A stretch of DNA of 64,000 bases from Mesomycoplasma ovipneumoniae (lineage in GTDB: Bacteria > Bacillota_I > Bacilli_A > Mycoplasmatales > Metamycoplasmataceae). The first letter of the stretch is position 1; each line of letters starts with the position of its first letter. The position numbers were made by a program, and so were the translations under genes. The notes below the pieces were generated by a model that did no database searches, was not told the DNA's origin, and saw only the letters and a list, made by a program, of their open reading frames with translations. Below, in pieces: positions 31,962 to 42,682 of the stretch. Location: NCBI RefSeq assembly GCF_038095995.1, contig NZ_CP146005.1:930001-994000 (forward strand). Reading direction: 5' to 3'.

Positions 31962-32714
31962 CTATTTTTGATCCATTTCTGTTAGTATTATTCCCTTCCC
32001 GTCTTGAATTAAAATCATTTGTTCATAATGGGAAGTTTTTTTACCATCATTTGATTGTACCGATCATCCGTCTTTTAAAATTTTTATTCGCGGAGAACTC
32101 TGGACGATCATTGGCTCAATACAAATTACCATATTATTTTGTAATTTTTTTCCTGTACCCGGGACGCCAAAATTGAAAATATTCGGATTTTCGTGCAATT
32201 TTTTGCCAATACCATGCCCGCAAAATTCAACAGGGGTAAAAAATCCATAAGATCTTATTACTTGACTGATCGCAAAACCAATGTCCCCTGTTGTTGCGCC
32301 AGGTTTAATTGCCTTAAATCCGGCAAAAAAAGCTTCCTCAGCGCATTTTATTAGTTTTTCATTTTCAACATTTGGGCCAAGGGATTTACTAAAAGCACTG
32401 TCGGCAAAAAAACCATTATAAGATAGCCCTAAATCAACGGAAACCAAATCACCTTCTTGAAGAATGTAGTCATTTGGAATACCATGAATGAGGATTTCAT
32501 TAACACTTATACAAATAGTTGCCGGAAAACCGTGATAATTTAAAAATGCTGGTTTGGCACCCTTAGCAATAATCTCATCAAAAGCGATGGCATCAATTTC
32601 TTTTAAAGAGATTCCTGGTCTTACAAAGTCATAAATTTTTTTCTTGACTTCTGCCAGGAGTTTAGCGGCAATTTTTAGTTGCTCAATTTCAAATTCTGTT
32701 TTAATTAGAGACAT
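31962..32714 (-). CDS. map: Methionine aminopeptidase
   Basis: The 250-residue type I enzyme has metal ligands in VSVDLGLSYNGFFADSAF (two Asp), FCGHGIGKKLHE (His), CIEPMI (Glu) and QMILIQ near the end (Gln-Met in place of the usual second Glu region, so check). It removes initiator Met. The start overlaps adk by ten bases, and one TGA is Trp. Confidence 0.93.
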
Positions 32715-33346
32715 TTTTCAATTTCACTAACAATTTTATCCAGGCTTCTGTCAACATTTAAGTAATAAATTTTACCATGTTTTTCATAAAAATCGACAAT
32801 TGGGCTTACAGATTCATTAAATTTTTCAATTCGAAGCTTAACAATTTCAGGACGATCATCTGGTCGGGTAAATAAAGGCTCGTTGTCAATGTCGCATGTA
32901 TTTTCTACTTTTGGTTTTGCTAGTAATAAATTATATGATTTTTGACATTTACTGCAAAACAAACGTTGAGAAAGGCGGCTAACTATTGTCTCTGGCTGGA
33001 TTTGGAGGTAAAAAACTTTGTCAACATCAATTTTATTTTCGTTCATAAAATTGAGTTGGTTTAATGTCCGCGGGTAGCCATCAAGAATATAACCTGTTTG
33101 CGGCGAGAGTTGACTGATAAAATTTGACAATAAATCGTTAGTGATTTCATCAGGAACGTATAGGCCATTTTTAACATAGTTTTGAATTTTCTCGGCAAAA
33201 TCACGATCTTTTTCAATTTTTTCACGGAAAAGATTACCAGTAGAAATATGAACTAATTTAAACTTGTCAACTAGAATTTTTGAAATACTACCTTTTCCTG
33301 AACCAGGGGCGCCAATTAAAAGAATTTTTGAATTAGATGATGACAT
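32705..33346 (-). CDS. adk: Adenylate kinase
   Basis: The 213-residue protein has the P-loop GAPGSGKGSIS, the AMP-binding HISTGNLFREK and ILDGYPRTLNQ segments, and a LID domain with a zinc-type Cys set (FCSKC...CDID). It interconverts ATP, ADP and AMP. It lies between secY and map as usual. Confidence 0.96.
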   Translation of the reverse strand: MSSSNSKILLIGAPGSGKGSISKILVDKFKLVHISTGNLFREKIEKDRDFAEKIQNYVKNGLYVPDEITNDLLSNFISQLSPQTGYILDGYPRTLNQLNFMNENKIDVDKVFYLQIQPETIVSRLSQRLFCSKCQKSYNLLLAKPKVENTCDIDNEPLFTRPDDRPEIVKLRIEKFNESVSPIVDFYEKHGKIYYLNVDRSLDKIVSEIEKCL

Positions 33347-33376
33347 TGTTAAATTTTTAAGACCTTTTTTAATTTT

Positions 33377-34798
33377 TTACCATAATAAATCGCGACTTGA
33401 CTTTGCTGAGGAAGAATCTTGTTTGTATGAAAGATTTTTGCGGATTTTTTTTGTTTGTTTTAGTACTTTTTGCGCTCCATAACGTGCTTTAATTTGCGAT
33501 ATAGTCTCAAGAGCAGTTGTTCCTAAAATTATTATCGAAGTTCCTGAAAACGTTATTGCCGAAGGTAGACCTAACATTATCGCAATTGGCTGGAAAATTC
33601 CAAGAAAAGTTAAATAAATTGCACTAAATACTGAAATTCGAAGAATAACACCAATTAAATAATCTTCAGTTTGCTCGCCAGGACGAATACCGGGGATAAA
33701 AGTTGAATTTTTTGCAAAATCCTGAGAAATTTTATCAATCCGTGATTGTTGAAGCGACATAATAATGCTAAAAATAATATTACATACAATAAAAATAGTA
33801 AGACCAATAGGATGGTGAATTTGCAAATTATTATCGATTCAATTACGGGCAGCTGAAGTGTTTCGGTCAAAAAATCCGGTCAAAAGTGAAGGGATTGAAA
33901 CAACAATTAAAGCAAAAATTACTGGCATAATTCCGGCTGGATTTAGTTTTAAAGGTAAAACCGATATTTCTTTAATGTTTTTGGACATTCCTGAACCAGT
34001 TTGTTGAATTGGGATTTTTCTCTCGGCCAAATAAACATAAACTGATATAAATAAAATAGCCAAAAATGCAACAATATAAAGGATAAAACTAAGAACTTGC
34101 GTTATTAAGGAAGAAGGGGAAGAAAGATCGACTAAATACTCAAAAGCATGACGAAAACGTTGTGGAAGACCAACAATTATTCCCGAAAAAATTAATAACG
34201 AAGTCCCGTTTCCTACACCTTTATCGGTTATCTGTTCGGCTAAAAACAAGGAAAACAGCGAACCAGCGACTAAAATAAGTGGTAAAACAAACCAAACATA
34301 TGCAGCGCTAGTAATTTCTAAACGAACAAAGCCAAAACTTTCATTAAGAATAACGGTTCGAATTAAAACAATCGCCTGAATAAGCGCAACAAGAAGAGTC
34401 AAAAACCTTGTAATTATATTGATTTTTCTTCTTCCGGCAGGACCAGACTGGGAAAGTCGATGAATTGGAGGAAAAATCTTTGTCTGCGCAATAAGCATAA
34501 ACAAAGACGACGTAATAAAAGGGCTGATGCCTAAGGCAACAACTGAAAAATTAAGTAACCCGCCACCACCGACGGTATTAATGATACCTAAAAATGAGTT
34601 GGTATCAATTTGAAATTGCAACAACCTGAGCCCAGGAATAGTAATTGTACCACAAACAATAAAAATTACCAATAAAAAAAATGTAAAAATTATTTTGCGG
34701 GCAAGAACTTTTTCTTTATAAACAAGTTGGATATAATTTTTCAAACTTATATATCCAGAATTTGTCTTTTCTCAAAGTTTAGCAAAAAGTTTGCTCAC
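33377..34798 (-). CDS. secY: Preprotein translocase channel SecY
   Basis: The 473-residue protein has about ten membrane helices. ITIPGL, GGGLLNFSVVALGISPFI, QTGSGMSKN, FDRNTSAARNW and the C-terminal GIRPGEQTEDYL loop are SecY features. The start is a GTG at 34798 that overlaps the rplO stop (TAGTG). With SecE and SecG (both encoded in this window) it forms the Sec channel. Confidence 0.95.
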
Positions 34799-35244
34799 TA
34801 GTTTACCTCAGTTATTGAACCGCCAAGCTCTTCAATTTTAACTAATGCCGCTTCAGAATAAGCATTTGTTGTTACAAAAAGTTTTTTAGTTAATTCACCT
34901 TTTGCAAGTAATTTTGCTGGCAAATTACGTTTTTTAAGCACACCTTTAAGATAAAGTGACTCAAGACTAACTTTATCCCCATCTTGATAACGGCTTTCAA
35001 GATCTGATAAATTAAAGATTTCATATTTTTTTGAGTTAAAATTGCGGAAACCAATTTTTGGCACACGACGAAATCAAGGGTTTTGACCACCTTCAAAGCC
35101 AAGACGAACAGTTGAACGTTTTTTTTGTCCAGATTGACCTCTACCGGCTTGTTTACCTTTTCCAGCAGCATGCCCACGCCCTTTACGGTGTTTTTTTGTT
35201 CTTGCACCAGGGGTATAAGTTAAATTTTCAAGTCTTATTGCCAT
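34798..35244 (-). CDS. rplO: 50S ribosomal protein L15
   Basis: The 148-residue protein starts [20 protein letters not shown], has the Gly-rich [18 protein letters not shown] and ends with the [12 protein letters not shown] motif. One TGA is Trp. It follows rpsE after a 183-base gap; rpmD (L30), which lies between them in many bacteria, is absent. Confidence 0.95.
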
Positions 35245-35427
35245 GTTTGTTCCTATTTTTTTAAGTTATATAATTATACTTTATTTTAAAACTTTTTTTC
35301 AAAAAAAATGAAAAAAAGTTTTAAGCAATTTGTAGTGCCTAAATTTTACTTAGAGGCACTACAAATTTAAAGATTTTTTGCTATTTTTTAAATAAAGGGA
35401 AAAATTTATGAATTTGTAAAGCAAAAG
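35245..35427 (-). promoter_or_regulatory. Intra-operon gap with two hairpins and a promoter
   Basis: On the minus strand after rpsE: first a perfect 11-bp stem (TTTGTAGTGCC with GGCACTACAAA, loop of about 15), then a second stem with AAAACTTTTTTTC against GAAAAAAAGTTTT, then TATAAT at 35278-35273 about 30 bases before rplO. The order suggests partial termination of the upstream part and restart for rplO-secY. Confidence 0.65.
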
Positions 35428-36057
35428 TTATTTTTTTTGAGCTAAAACTTGTGAAGGATTAAGATCACGAAGTTCAGCTATTTGATTAATAGTTTTAAGT
35501 CCTAAAAGCGCTTTGAGAGTTGCACGCACAACGTTAATTTTTGTTCTTGATCCGTAAGTTTTTGTATAAATATCGGTATATCCAGCAAGTTCAACAACAG
35601 CACGCACGGTATTTGAAGCAACAATTCCTTTACCTCTTGGGGCTGGTTTGATGAGAATTTTTGAGGCTGAATATTTAGCATTTATCTCGTGTGGAACAGT
35701 TGATCTTCGATAAATTGGCACAGTTACAAGCCGGTTTTGTGCATCTTTTACGGCTTTGCGAATTGAGTCTTGCACTTCGTTAGCTTTTCCGTGACCTAGA
35801 CCAACTTTTCCTTTTTTGTTTCCAACAACGGCAAAGGCACTAAAAGAAAAACGGCGACCACCTTTTACAACTTTAGTTACCCGGGCAACTGAAATTATTC
35901 TCTCTTCAAACTCAGGGCGAAAATTTTTCTCTTTTGGTTTTTGACGCTGAGCACGTGGACGTTGACGGTTTGGTTCTTTTGGAGTCAATTGTTTTTGATT
36001 TTGACTGTTTTGGTTTGTTTTTTGCTGGGTTGGTTTATTTTGAAGATTTGTATCCAT
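35428..36057 (-). CDS. rpsE: 30S ribosomal protein S5
   Basis: The 209-residue protein has an extra N-terminal basic, Gln/Asn-rich extension of about 45 residues ([20 protein letters not shown]), then [35 protein letters not shown] and [15 protein letters not shown]. It helps decoding accuracy and mRNA unwinding. Confidence 0.95.
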   Translation of the reverse strand: MDTNLQNKPTQQKTNQNSQNQKQLTPKEPNRQRPRAQRQKPKEKNFRPEFEERIISVARVTKVVKGGRRFSFSAFAVVGNKKGKVGLGHGKANEVQDSIRKAVKDAQNRLVTVPIYRRSTVPHEINAKYSASKILIKPAPRGKGIVASNTVRAVVELAGYTDIYTKTYGSRTKINVVRATLKALLGLKTINQIAELRDLNPSQVLAQKK

Positions 36058-36058
36058 T

Positions 36059-36424
36059 TTAGAATTTTACTCCTTGGGCTCTTAATGATTCGGCAAAAGC
36101 TTTAATGCGACCATGATATAAATAACCGCTTCGGTCAAAAACAAAAGGATTTTCTTCCAATTTAAGCTCTTTTAATTTAGCGTATAATTCAGGGGCTAAA
36201 TTACTTGCAGCTTGGATATTTCCGCTGTATTTATCAGATTTATCAAGTGTTGAAACCGAAAGGATAACTTGATTTTTCCAAGGATCAAAAATATAAGCAT
36301 AAAAATGACGTAAAGATTTATATACGCCAATCCGGTATTTTTTTTGCTCTTGGTGCGAAGGACTAAGTTTTTTCAAAATACGGACATGTTTTGCTTTTCG
36401 GTGAAAATTACGTGATTTTTGCAT
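36059..36424 (-). CDS. rplR: 50S ribosomal protein L18
   Basis: The 121-residue protein contains [18 protein letters not shown], the central beta region, and ends [20 protein letters not shown]. It binds 5S rRNA. It is one base from rpsE. Confidence 0.94.
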   Translation of the reverse strand: MQKSRNFHRKAKHVRILKKLSPSHQEQKKYRIGVYKSLRHFYAYIFDPWKNQVILSVSTLDKSDKYSGNIQAASNLAPELYAKLKELKLEENPFVFDRSGYLYHGRIKAFAESLRAQGVKF

Positions 36425-36426
36425 AA

Positions 36427-36966
36427 TTATTTAGAAGCTTTTTTCCCTTCTTTGAGTTTAAGAATTTCGTTACTATAAGAAATTCCTTTGCCTGAATAAG
36501 GATTTGGTCGACGAACTTGACGAATTTGGGCGCTAAATTGGCCAACTTTTTGTTTGTCAATCCCTTTAATTACAATAGTTGTTGCATTTGGTACTAAAAC
36601 ATCAAGTTCGCCTGGCACTTTGAGTTCAACTGGATGAGAATAACCAACTAAAAGTTCAATAACTTTTTCTTTTAGTGTTGCCTTGTACCCAACCCCTTTA
36701 ATTTTAAGTTCTTTTTGAAAACCTTTTGAGACACCAATTAGCATTCCACTAAGGTGAGAATTTGTTGTTCCATGAAGTTGTTTTACTTGTTTTTCTTCAG
36801 ATTTTCTGATTGTTTTTAGTGTATTATTTTCTTGAATTATTGTAATTAAATCAGAAAATTGGCGCTCTAAAATACCAAGCGGACCTTGAATTTTAACATT
36901 TGAGCCATTAATTTCAACACTAACTTTTTCAGGAATAATTAAAACACGATTACCGACACGTGACAT
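36427..36966 (-). CDS. rplF: 50S ribosomal protein L6
   Basis: The 179-residue protein starts MSRVGNRVLIIPEKVSVEI, with LKIKGVGYKATL and the C-terminal signature RRPNPYSGKGISY. A TTG at 36978 would add four residues, but the ATG fits the family. It follows rpsH closely. Confidence 0.94.
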   Translation of the reverse strand: MSRVGNRVLIIPEKVSVEINGSNVKIQGPLGILERQFSDLITIIQENNTLKTIRKSEEKQVKQLHGTTNSHLSGMLIGVSKGFQKELKIKGVGYKATLKEKVIELLVGYSHPVELKVPGELDVLVPNATTIVIKGIDKQKVGQFSAQIRQVRRPNPYSGKGISYSNEILKLKEGKKASK

Positions 36967-36971
36967 ATTTT

Positions 36972-37367
36972 TTACCAAATGTAGGCGATAATTTCACCGC
37001 CGACATTTTCCTTTCTTGCTTGTGAATCAGTTAAGAGCCCTTTTGAAGTTGATAAAATTGCAATTCCGTAGCCAGATTGGACAAAAGGAATTTTTTGGGC
37101 AGGAGCATAAACGCGAAGCGAAGGTTTAGAAATTCTTTTTAGTCCAGAAATTGATGAGGTAGTTCCTTTGTATTTAAGCTCAACAGTTATTGTTTTTTTA
37201 AGCTCGCCTTCAATTTGGAAATCTTTAATATATCCAGCTTCTTTAATAATTTCTAACATTTTTACTTTAATTTTTGAGTGCTCAAATGATACTTGTTTGT
37301 GTTTTCTGATTGTTGCATTCCGAATTCGGGTTAGCATATCAGCAATTGGATCTGTTATAAAAGCCAT
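36972..37367 (-). CDS. rpsH: 30S ribosomal protein S8
   Basis: The 131-residue protein starts [20 protein letters not shown] and ends with the S8 signature [20 protein letters not shown], then GGEIIAYIW. It binds 16S rRNA and is a known operon regulator in other bacteria. Confidence 0.95.
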   Translation of the reverse strand: MAFITDPIADMLTRIRNATIRKHKQVSFEHSKIKVKMLEIIKEAGYIKDFQIEGELKKTITVELKYKGTTSSISGLKRISKPSLRVYAPAQKIPFVQSGYGIAILSTSKGLLTDSQARKENVGGEIIAYIW

Positions 37368-37371
37368 AATT

Positions 37372-37557
37372 TTACCAACTCGCTTTCTTAATTCCAGGAA
37401 TTCGTCCTTGGTGAGCCAAAGTACGAAAACAAATACGGCAAATACGGAATTTTCTTAAAACTGAATGAGAACGGCCACACAACTGACAACGAGTATAGGC
37501 GCGAACTTTGAATTTAGGAGCCCGATTTGCTTTGACTTTTCACGACATTTTTGCCAT
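37372..37557 (-). CDS. rpsN: 30S ribosomal protein S14, zinc-binding type
   Basis: The 61-residue protein starts [20 protein letters not shown], with CQLC and CRIC zinc ligands and the end [14 protein letters not shown] is used for one Trp and TGG for the last. It lies between rplE and rpsH. Confidence 0.94.
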
Positions 37558-37605
37558 AGATTTATCCTTTAACCTAAAAAATTTTTAAAATTTTTTGCGA
37601 AAAAA

Positions 37606-38151
37606 TTAACTTTTTTTCGCAAAAGGAAAGCCTAATAATTCAAGAAGTTTTAAGGCTTGCTCATTATTTTTTGCACTTGTTACTATTATTACATCAAGTC
37701 CGCGAATTTTTGTGATTTTATCAAAAGTTATCTCAGGAAAAACGATTGATTCTTTAAAACCAAGGGCAAAATTTCCTTTACCATCAAAAGACTTAGGTGA
37801 AAGACCACGAAAATCACGAATACGAGGAATTGCAATATTGAGAACTTTTGAAAGAAAATTCCACATTTGTTCACGACGGAGAGTAACTTTTCCACCAACT
37901 GGCATTCCTTGACGAAGTTTTCAAGTTGCAAGTGATTTTTTTGCCACTGTTTTATACGGTTTTTGACCGGTAATGTTTGCAAGATCATCAAGAACAGCTT
38001 CAATTGCTTTTGCATTTGTTACTTGATTTCCGGCAGTCATATTAACGACAACTTTTACAATTTTGGGAACTTCAGAAGGAGATTTGAAATTAAAATGGTC
38101 TTTTAGTTGGCCAAAAACATTATCACGATAGTGCTCTTGAAGCTTTGTCAT
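37606..38151 (-). CDS. rplE: 50S ribosomal protein L5
   Basis: The 181-residue protein starts [20 protein letters not shown], with [30 protein letters not shown] and RIRDFRGL. It binds 5S rRNA and contacts P-site tRNA. One TGA is Trp. Confidence 0.95.
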
Positions 38152-38152
38152 A

Positions 38153-38476
38153 CTAAATAGCCTTTCCTGTTTTTTTTGCAATTCGGGTTTTTTTACCATT
38201 TTCGACTTTAAAACCAACACGAGTTGGCACGGCTGGCTTATCTTTTCCAGCTTTTTTGGCAACAAGTGCTAGTTTTGAAAGTAAAATTGGCGCCTCATAA
38301 GTGACAATTTCACCTTTTGTATTTTGATTTGAAGGTTTACGGTGTTTTGTTTTAATGTTGACATCTTTAACAATTGCCGCATTTTTGGCAGGAATTATTT
38401 CAAGGACAGATGAAACCTTACCTTTGTCATCGCCAGATAAAACTACAACTGAATCATTTTTACGAATTTTTTGCAT
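38153..38476 (-). CDS. rplX: 50S ribosomal protein L24
   Basis: The 107-residue protein contains the KOW motif [18 protein letters not shown] and [17 protein letters not shown]. It starts assembly of the 50S subunit. Confidence 0.94.
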   Translation of the reverse strand: MQKIRKNDSVVVLSGDDKGKVSSVLEIIPAKNAAIVKDVNIKTKHRKPSNQNTKGEIVTYEAPILLSKLALVAKKAGKDKPAVPTRVGFKVENGKKTRIAKKTGKAI

Positions 38477-38479
38477 TTT

Positions 38480-38848
38480 TTAGAGAACCTCCTGCGCCAG
38501 TGAAGCGATTTTTAGGTAACCTTTTTCACGGATTTCTCTGGCAATTGGTCCAAAAACACGTGTTCCTCTTGGGGTTCCATCCTCTTTGATAATCACAACT
38601 GCATTGTCATCAAATTTTATATGTGAACCATTTGGACGACGAAGACCATATGTTGAACGGACAATTAGTGCTTTTACGACTTGTCCTTCTTTGAGCATTC
38701 CGTTAGGAATTGCTTTTTTAACAGAAACTACAACAATGTCGCCAATATTTGAAGTTTTTTTAACAGATCCACCTAAATTTCGAATTACACCAACAATTTT
38801 TGCGCCCGAATTGTCAGCAACATTTAAACGAGATTGTTCTTGAACCAT
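38480..38848 (-). CDS. rplN: 50S ribosomal protein L14
   Basis: The 122-residue protein starts [19 protein letters not shown] and contains the L14 signature ATYG-like region ([19 protein letters not shown]) and [15 protein letters not shown]. The ATG with AAGGAGA upstream is preferred to a longer start inside the rpsQ end. Confidence 0.94.
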   Translation of the reverse strand: MVQEQSRLNVADNSGAKIVGVIRNLGGSVKKTSNIGDIVVVSVKKAIPNGMLKEGQVVKALIVRSTYGLRRPNGSHIKFDDNAVVIIKEDGTPRGTRVFGPIAREIREKGYLKIASLAQEVL

Positions 38849-38849
38849 T

Positions 38850-39134
38850 TTAGACTTCTCCTTTTTTTTGTAAAACTTCAACTAGACGGAAATGTTTTGT
38901 TTTTGAAATTGGACGGCATTCTGCTATTTTAACAAAATCACCAACATTTGCTGTTCCTGCTTGGTCATGAGTTGCAAATTTTTTAGTTTTTTTGAACCGT
39001 TTTCCATAAAGTTTATGTTTATAAGCTGTCTCAACAGAAACCATTATTGTTTTTTCAGAAGTGCGAATCACTTTTCCTTGCAATGTTTTACGAAGATTAC
39101 GCTTTTGGGGCATTTTTTCTAAATTATTGTTCAT
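38850..39134 (-). CDS. rpsQ: 30S ribosomal protein S17
   Basis: The protein has 94 residues from the ATG at 39134, or 87 from an internal ATG at 39113 ([20 protein letters not shown]), which is closer to the usual length. The [20 protein letters not shown] segment is the S17 signature. No strong SD decides between the starts; the longer one overlaps the rpmC stop. Confidence 0.92.
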   Translation of the reverse strand: MNNNLEKMPQKRNLRKTLQGKVIRTSEKTIMVSVETAYKHKLYGKRFKKTKKFATHDQAGTANVGDFVKIAECRPISKTKHFRLVEVLQKKGEV

Positions 39135-39483
39135 TTTGGCTACTCATTTCTGCTGGTTTTGTTTGAATTTTTGGGGCTAAAAGCGGCTTGATATGTGCAT
39201 TAAAATGGGCTTTGATTGATTTTGGCGATTTTGCAAATACGACTTTTTGTGCTTTTTTTTGCTTTTTGGTGAGTTTTTTTGGCTTTGGACTTTGGGCTAA
39301 TTTTTGCTCAGATAGAATTGTTAAAATTCGGGCAATTATTTTACGAATCTGGCTGATTTTATGAGTTTGATCTAAATTTGAACTTTGATTTTTAAATCTT
39401 AAAGTAAATAATTCAGAACGGTATTCAAGAAGAAGAGAGTTAAGTTCGCTTGGTGTTTTTTTTAAAAGTTCTTTATATTCCAT
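39124..39483 (-). CDS. rpmC: 50S ribosomal protein L29 with C-terminal extension
   Basis: Residues about 1-65 are L29 (KELLKKTPSELNSLLLEYRS, then KISQIRKIIARILTIL). A Lys/Pro-rich tail of about 50 residues follows, making 119 residues against the usual 65-70. Such tails on L29 are found in mycoplasmas. L29 lies near the exit tunnel. Confidence 0.93.
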   Translation of the reverse strand: MEYKELLKKTPSELNSLLLEYRSELFTLRFKNQSSNLDQTHKISQIRKIIARILTILSEQKLAQSPKPKKLTKKQKKAQKVVFAKSPKSIKAHFNAHIKPLLAPKIQTKPAEMSSQNEQ

Positions 39484-39490
39484 TGTTTTC

Positions 39491-39901
39491 CTAAGATATA
39501 GTTACTATTTTTCATTTTAGTGGTAATTTATGCCCACCAAGTCGAAGTGCATCACGAGCAACATCGTCTTTTACACCTTTAATTTCAAACATCATTGTAT
39601 TTTTCTTAACAACAGCGACTCAACGATCAACTGAACCTTTTCCAGATCCCATTCGAACTCCAATTGGCTTAGAAGTTAAGGACAAATGTGGAAAAATTCG
39701 AATAATAACTTGACCTTCACGCCCCATTCTTCTTGTAATTGCAATACGGGCAGCTTCAATTTGGGCTGCAGAAATTCAAGCTGAACCAACGGCTTGAAGT
39801 CCATAGTCACCAAAGGCTAAAAAATTTCCTGAGTGTGCTTCCCGTTTATCGTGATAAAGACGGAAAGTTTTACGGTGCTTAGTTTTTTTTGGTTGCAACA
39901 T
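39491..39901 (-). CDS. rplP: 50S ribosomal protein L16
   Basis: The 136-residue protein starts [20 protein letters not shown], with the signatures [16 protein letters not shown] and [17 protein letters not shown] codes for Trp twice or more. AAGGAGA in the end of rpsC serves as SD. Confidence 0.95.
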
Positions 39902-39903
39902 TT

Positions 39904-40587
39904 TTATCTCCTTTTATCACTTCTTATAACAGATTCAATATCAATTTTTTGTCTGGTTTCACCAAGTGAGACTCAAACTTTAACGCCCAAAATTCCGTAA
40001 GTTGTTTTTGCAATTGCGGTTGCATATTCAACATTTTGACGTAGAGTGTGCAATTTCATTTCACCTTCGGCATAACCTTCAGAACGAGCCATTTCAACAC
40101 CATTAAGACGACCAGAGACAAGTGTTTTTACCCCTTTTGCCCCCGCTTTTAGTGCGGTTCGAATTGCAAATTTTTGGGCAATTCGGTAGGATCCACGTTG
40201 TTCAAGTTTTTGGGCGATTGTTTCAGCCATTAATTTTGCATTTAATTCAGGATTTGTGATTTCAATTGCATCAATGTGTAAAACAATTTTGCGGTTTTTA
40301 AGAGTTTTTTTCAGTTGTTCAACAATTTTTTTCAGATTTTCGCCTGAAGATCCAAGAAATGAACCAAGTCTTGCTGTATAGACTAAAACAGTAATTGCAT
40401 TATTGCGATCACGACGAATTATTGTGTTTCCAATTTGGTATTCACGGGTTAATTTTTCAAAAAAACGGTGAATTTTAACATCTTCTAACAAATTAGTGGC
40501 AAATTTATTTTTGTCTGCATACCAAATTGCATTATGAGCTCTTGTTATTCCAAAACGGAAACCATTTGGATTTACCTTTTGTCCCAT
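39904..40587 (-). CDS. rpsC: 30S ribosomal protein S3
   Basis: The 227-residue protein starts [20 protein letters not shown], has a KH domain ([14 protein letters not shown]) and the C-terminal RNA-binding [13 protein letters not shown]. It is part of the mRNA entry helicase. It overlaps rplV by one base. Confidence 0.95.
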
Positions 40588-41051
40588 TATTTTTCTCCTT
40601 GTTTTGGATTTAAGTCTTGATTGTTAGTTTCTGGTAAAACTTCAGCAGAAGTTGTACTTTCAGAGTCAAAAGTCTCAAAAGTGTTTGAATCTTGACTGTT
40701 GTCTAGGGCTGCAAGAACGACTTTGAAATGAGAAGTTCTTTTAAGAATTTGACTTGCTGATCCTTTTGCCCGTGGACGAAAACGTTTTAGCGTTGGACCT
40801 TCATTAACAATTGCTGATTTTACAACTAAATTTGCTTGTTCAAGACCATGATTATTAATTGCATTGGCAATGGCAGAATTGATTAGTTTTCGAAAAATTG
40901 GTGATGCTTTTTTATTAGTATGGGCCAAAATTGAAAGGGCTTCAAAGACAGGTTTATTTTTAACTAAATTAGCAACAAGGCGTGCTTTTGAGGCAGAAAT
41001 TCTTTGGGTTTTTAAAGAAGCAACTGCATAATTATTGTTATCTAAATTCAT
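40587..41051 (-). CDS. rplV: 50S ribosomal protein L22
   Basis: The 154-residue protein has [20 protein letters not shown] and the tunnel-lining hook region ([20 protein letters not shown]). An acidic Ser/Thr-rich tail of about 35 residues follows and is unusual in the family. Confidence 0.94.
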   Translation of the reverse strand: MNLDNNNYAVASLKTQRISASKARLVANLVKNKPVFEALSILAHTNKKASPIFRKLINSAIANAINNHGLEQANLVVKSAIVNEGPTLKRFRPRAKGSASQILKRTSHFKVVLAALDNSQDSNTFETFDSESTTSAEVLPETNNQDLNPKQGEK

Positions 41052-41064
41052 TTATATTGTCCTT

Positions 41065-41340
41065 TTATTTCTTTTTAGCCTTGTCTTTTCCATGCCCATA
41101 ATAAGTTCTTGTTGGTGAAAACTCACCTAATTTGTGACCTACCATATCATCGGTAACATAAACTTCGTTAAAAATTTTGCCATTGTGGACCAAAAAAGTT
41201 AGACCAACAAACTGGGGAAAAATAGTTGACCGGCGTGATCAAGTCTTAATTGGTTTGCGTGAATTTTTCATAATTGCATCATCAACTTTTTTAAGAAGAT
41301 GCTCATCAGCAAATGGACCTTTTTTAAGTGAACGAGCCAT
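41065..41340 (-). CDS. rpsS: 30S ribosomal protein S19
   Basis: The 91-residue protein starts [20 protein letters not shown], with [15 protein letters not shown] and the [20 protein letters not shown] signature. The start overlaps the rplB stop (TAATG). Confidence 0.95.
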
Positions 41341-42188
41341 TATTTTTTAGATTCCTTTCTTGAACGGATTATCAATTTAGTTGAAGCTTTTTTCGGATTT
41401 CTTGTCTTAACTCCAAGTGCTTTTTTACCTCAAGGAGTAAGTGGAGTTTTACGTCCAATTGGTTGTTTACCTTCTCCACCTCCATGTGGGTGATCATTTG
41501 GATTCATTACTGATCCACGAACGGTTGGTCTAATTCCTTTGTGACGATTTCTTCCTGCTTTTCCGATGTTAACAAGTGAATTTTCTTCATTTCCAACTAC
41601 ACCAACAGTTGCCCGGCAAGTAGATAAAATTCGACGGTATTCTCCTGATTTTAGTTTAAGAATAACGTATTTTCCGCTTTCATCACGACCTTGAATTTGG
41701 GCTCAAGTTCCGGCTGAACGAATTAGTTGACCCCCTGCACCTGGATGGAGTTCGAGATTGTGAACAAAAGTACCCTCAGGAATATTTTTAAGCGGCAGGC
41801 AGTTTCCAACAAGAATATCAGCCTCAGGACCAGAGGCAATTTTTTGTCCTACTTTTAGATTTTTAGGTGCTAAAATGTAACGTTTTTCACCGTCAATATA
41901 AGAAACAAGCGCAATATTTGCTGAACGATTTGGGTCATATTCAATTGTTTTTACAATTGCGGGAATATTGTCTTTGTTTCTTTTAAAATCAATTAGACGG
42001 TATTTTCTTTTGTGCCGTCCACCTTGATGTCTAACGGTAATTTTACCTTGAGCATTACGACCTGAATGTTTTTTTAAAGTTACAAGCAAAGACTTTTCTG
42101 GTTTATTTGTTGTTAAATTTGCGCCAAAATCAAGTGAAGACATATGACGACGGCCGTTTGTTGTTGGTTTATAATATTTAAGCGCCAT
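41340..42188 (-). CDS. rplB: 50S ribosomal protein L2
   Basis: The 282-residue protein starts [20 protein letters not shown], with [20 protein letters not shown] and the peptidyl-transferase-near [20 protein letters not shown]. One TGA is Trp. Confidence 0.96.
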
Positions 42189-42682
42189 TAGTTTGTCTCT
42201 CCTTGTTCGTTAGTTTGGTTTTCAGGCTGATTTTCAGGCTGATTTTCCTCAGTTTTTTGACTTTCGGCTGCCTGTTTTTTTGCAAGTTTTTGGGCTATTT
42301 CTTGATTTTTTTGCTCTAGCTCAGCTCTTTTTTCTTCAATTTGTTGACTAAATTCTTGTTGGTCTTTGTTGGTTTGGTCAATGCTTGCTGCAGCTGGAGT
42401 CTCGTCCTCAAAAAGATTAATTGTATATCCTGGTTTTAATTTTACAAATGCTTTTTTGTATTTAGTACTAAAACCACGTGATTTTCCTAGTTTTTTTTCT
42501 TTTTTTGGAACAGTGAAAATATTAACTTTTTCAACTTTGACATTAAAAATGTATTCAACAGCTTTTTTTGTCTCAGAACGATTTGTTGTCGGACTTACTT
42601 TAAAAGAATAAACTCCTTGAGACATTAACTGGTAGGATTTTTCAGTTAAAATTGGACCTTTAATAATATTATTTACGTTCAT
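42188..42682 (-). CDS. rplW: 50S ribosomal protein L23 with long C-terminal tail
   Basis: Residues about 1-95 are L23 ([20 protein letters not shown], then [15 protein letters not shown]). A Gln/Glu-rich, probably coiled-coil tail of about 65 residues follows, with an [11 protein letters not shown] repeat. L23 is the docking site of trigger factor and SRP at the exit tunnel, so the tail could affect that surface. AAGGATTG precedes the ATG; longer upstream starts lie inside rplD. Confidence 0.93.
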   Translation of the reverse strand: MNVNNIIKGPILTEKSYQLMSQGVYSFKVSPTTNRSETKKAVEYIFNVKVEKVNIFTVPKKEKKLGKSRGFSTKYKKAFVKLKPGYTINLFEDETPAAASIDQTNKDQQEFSQQIEEKRAELEQKNQEIAQKLAKKQAAESQKTEENQPENQPENQTNEQGETN

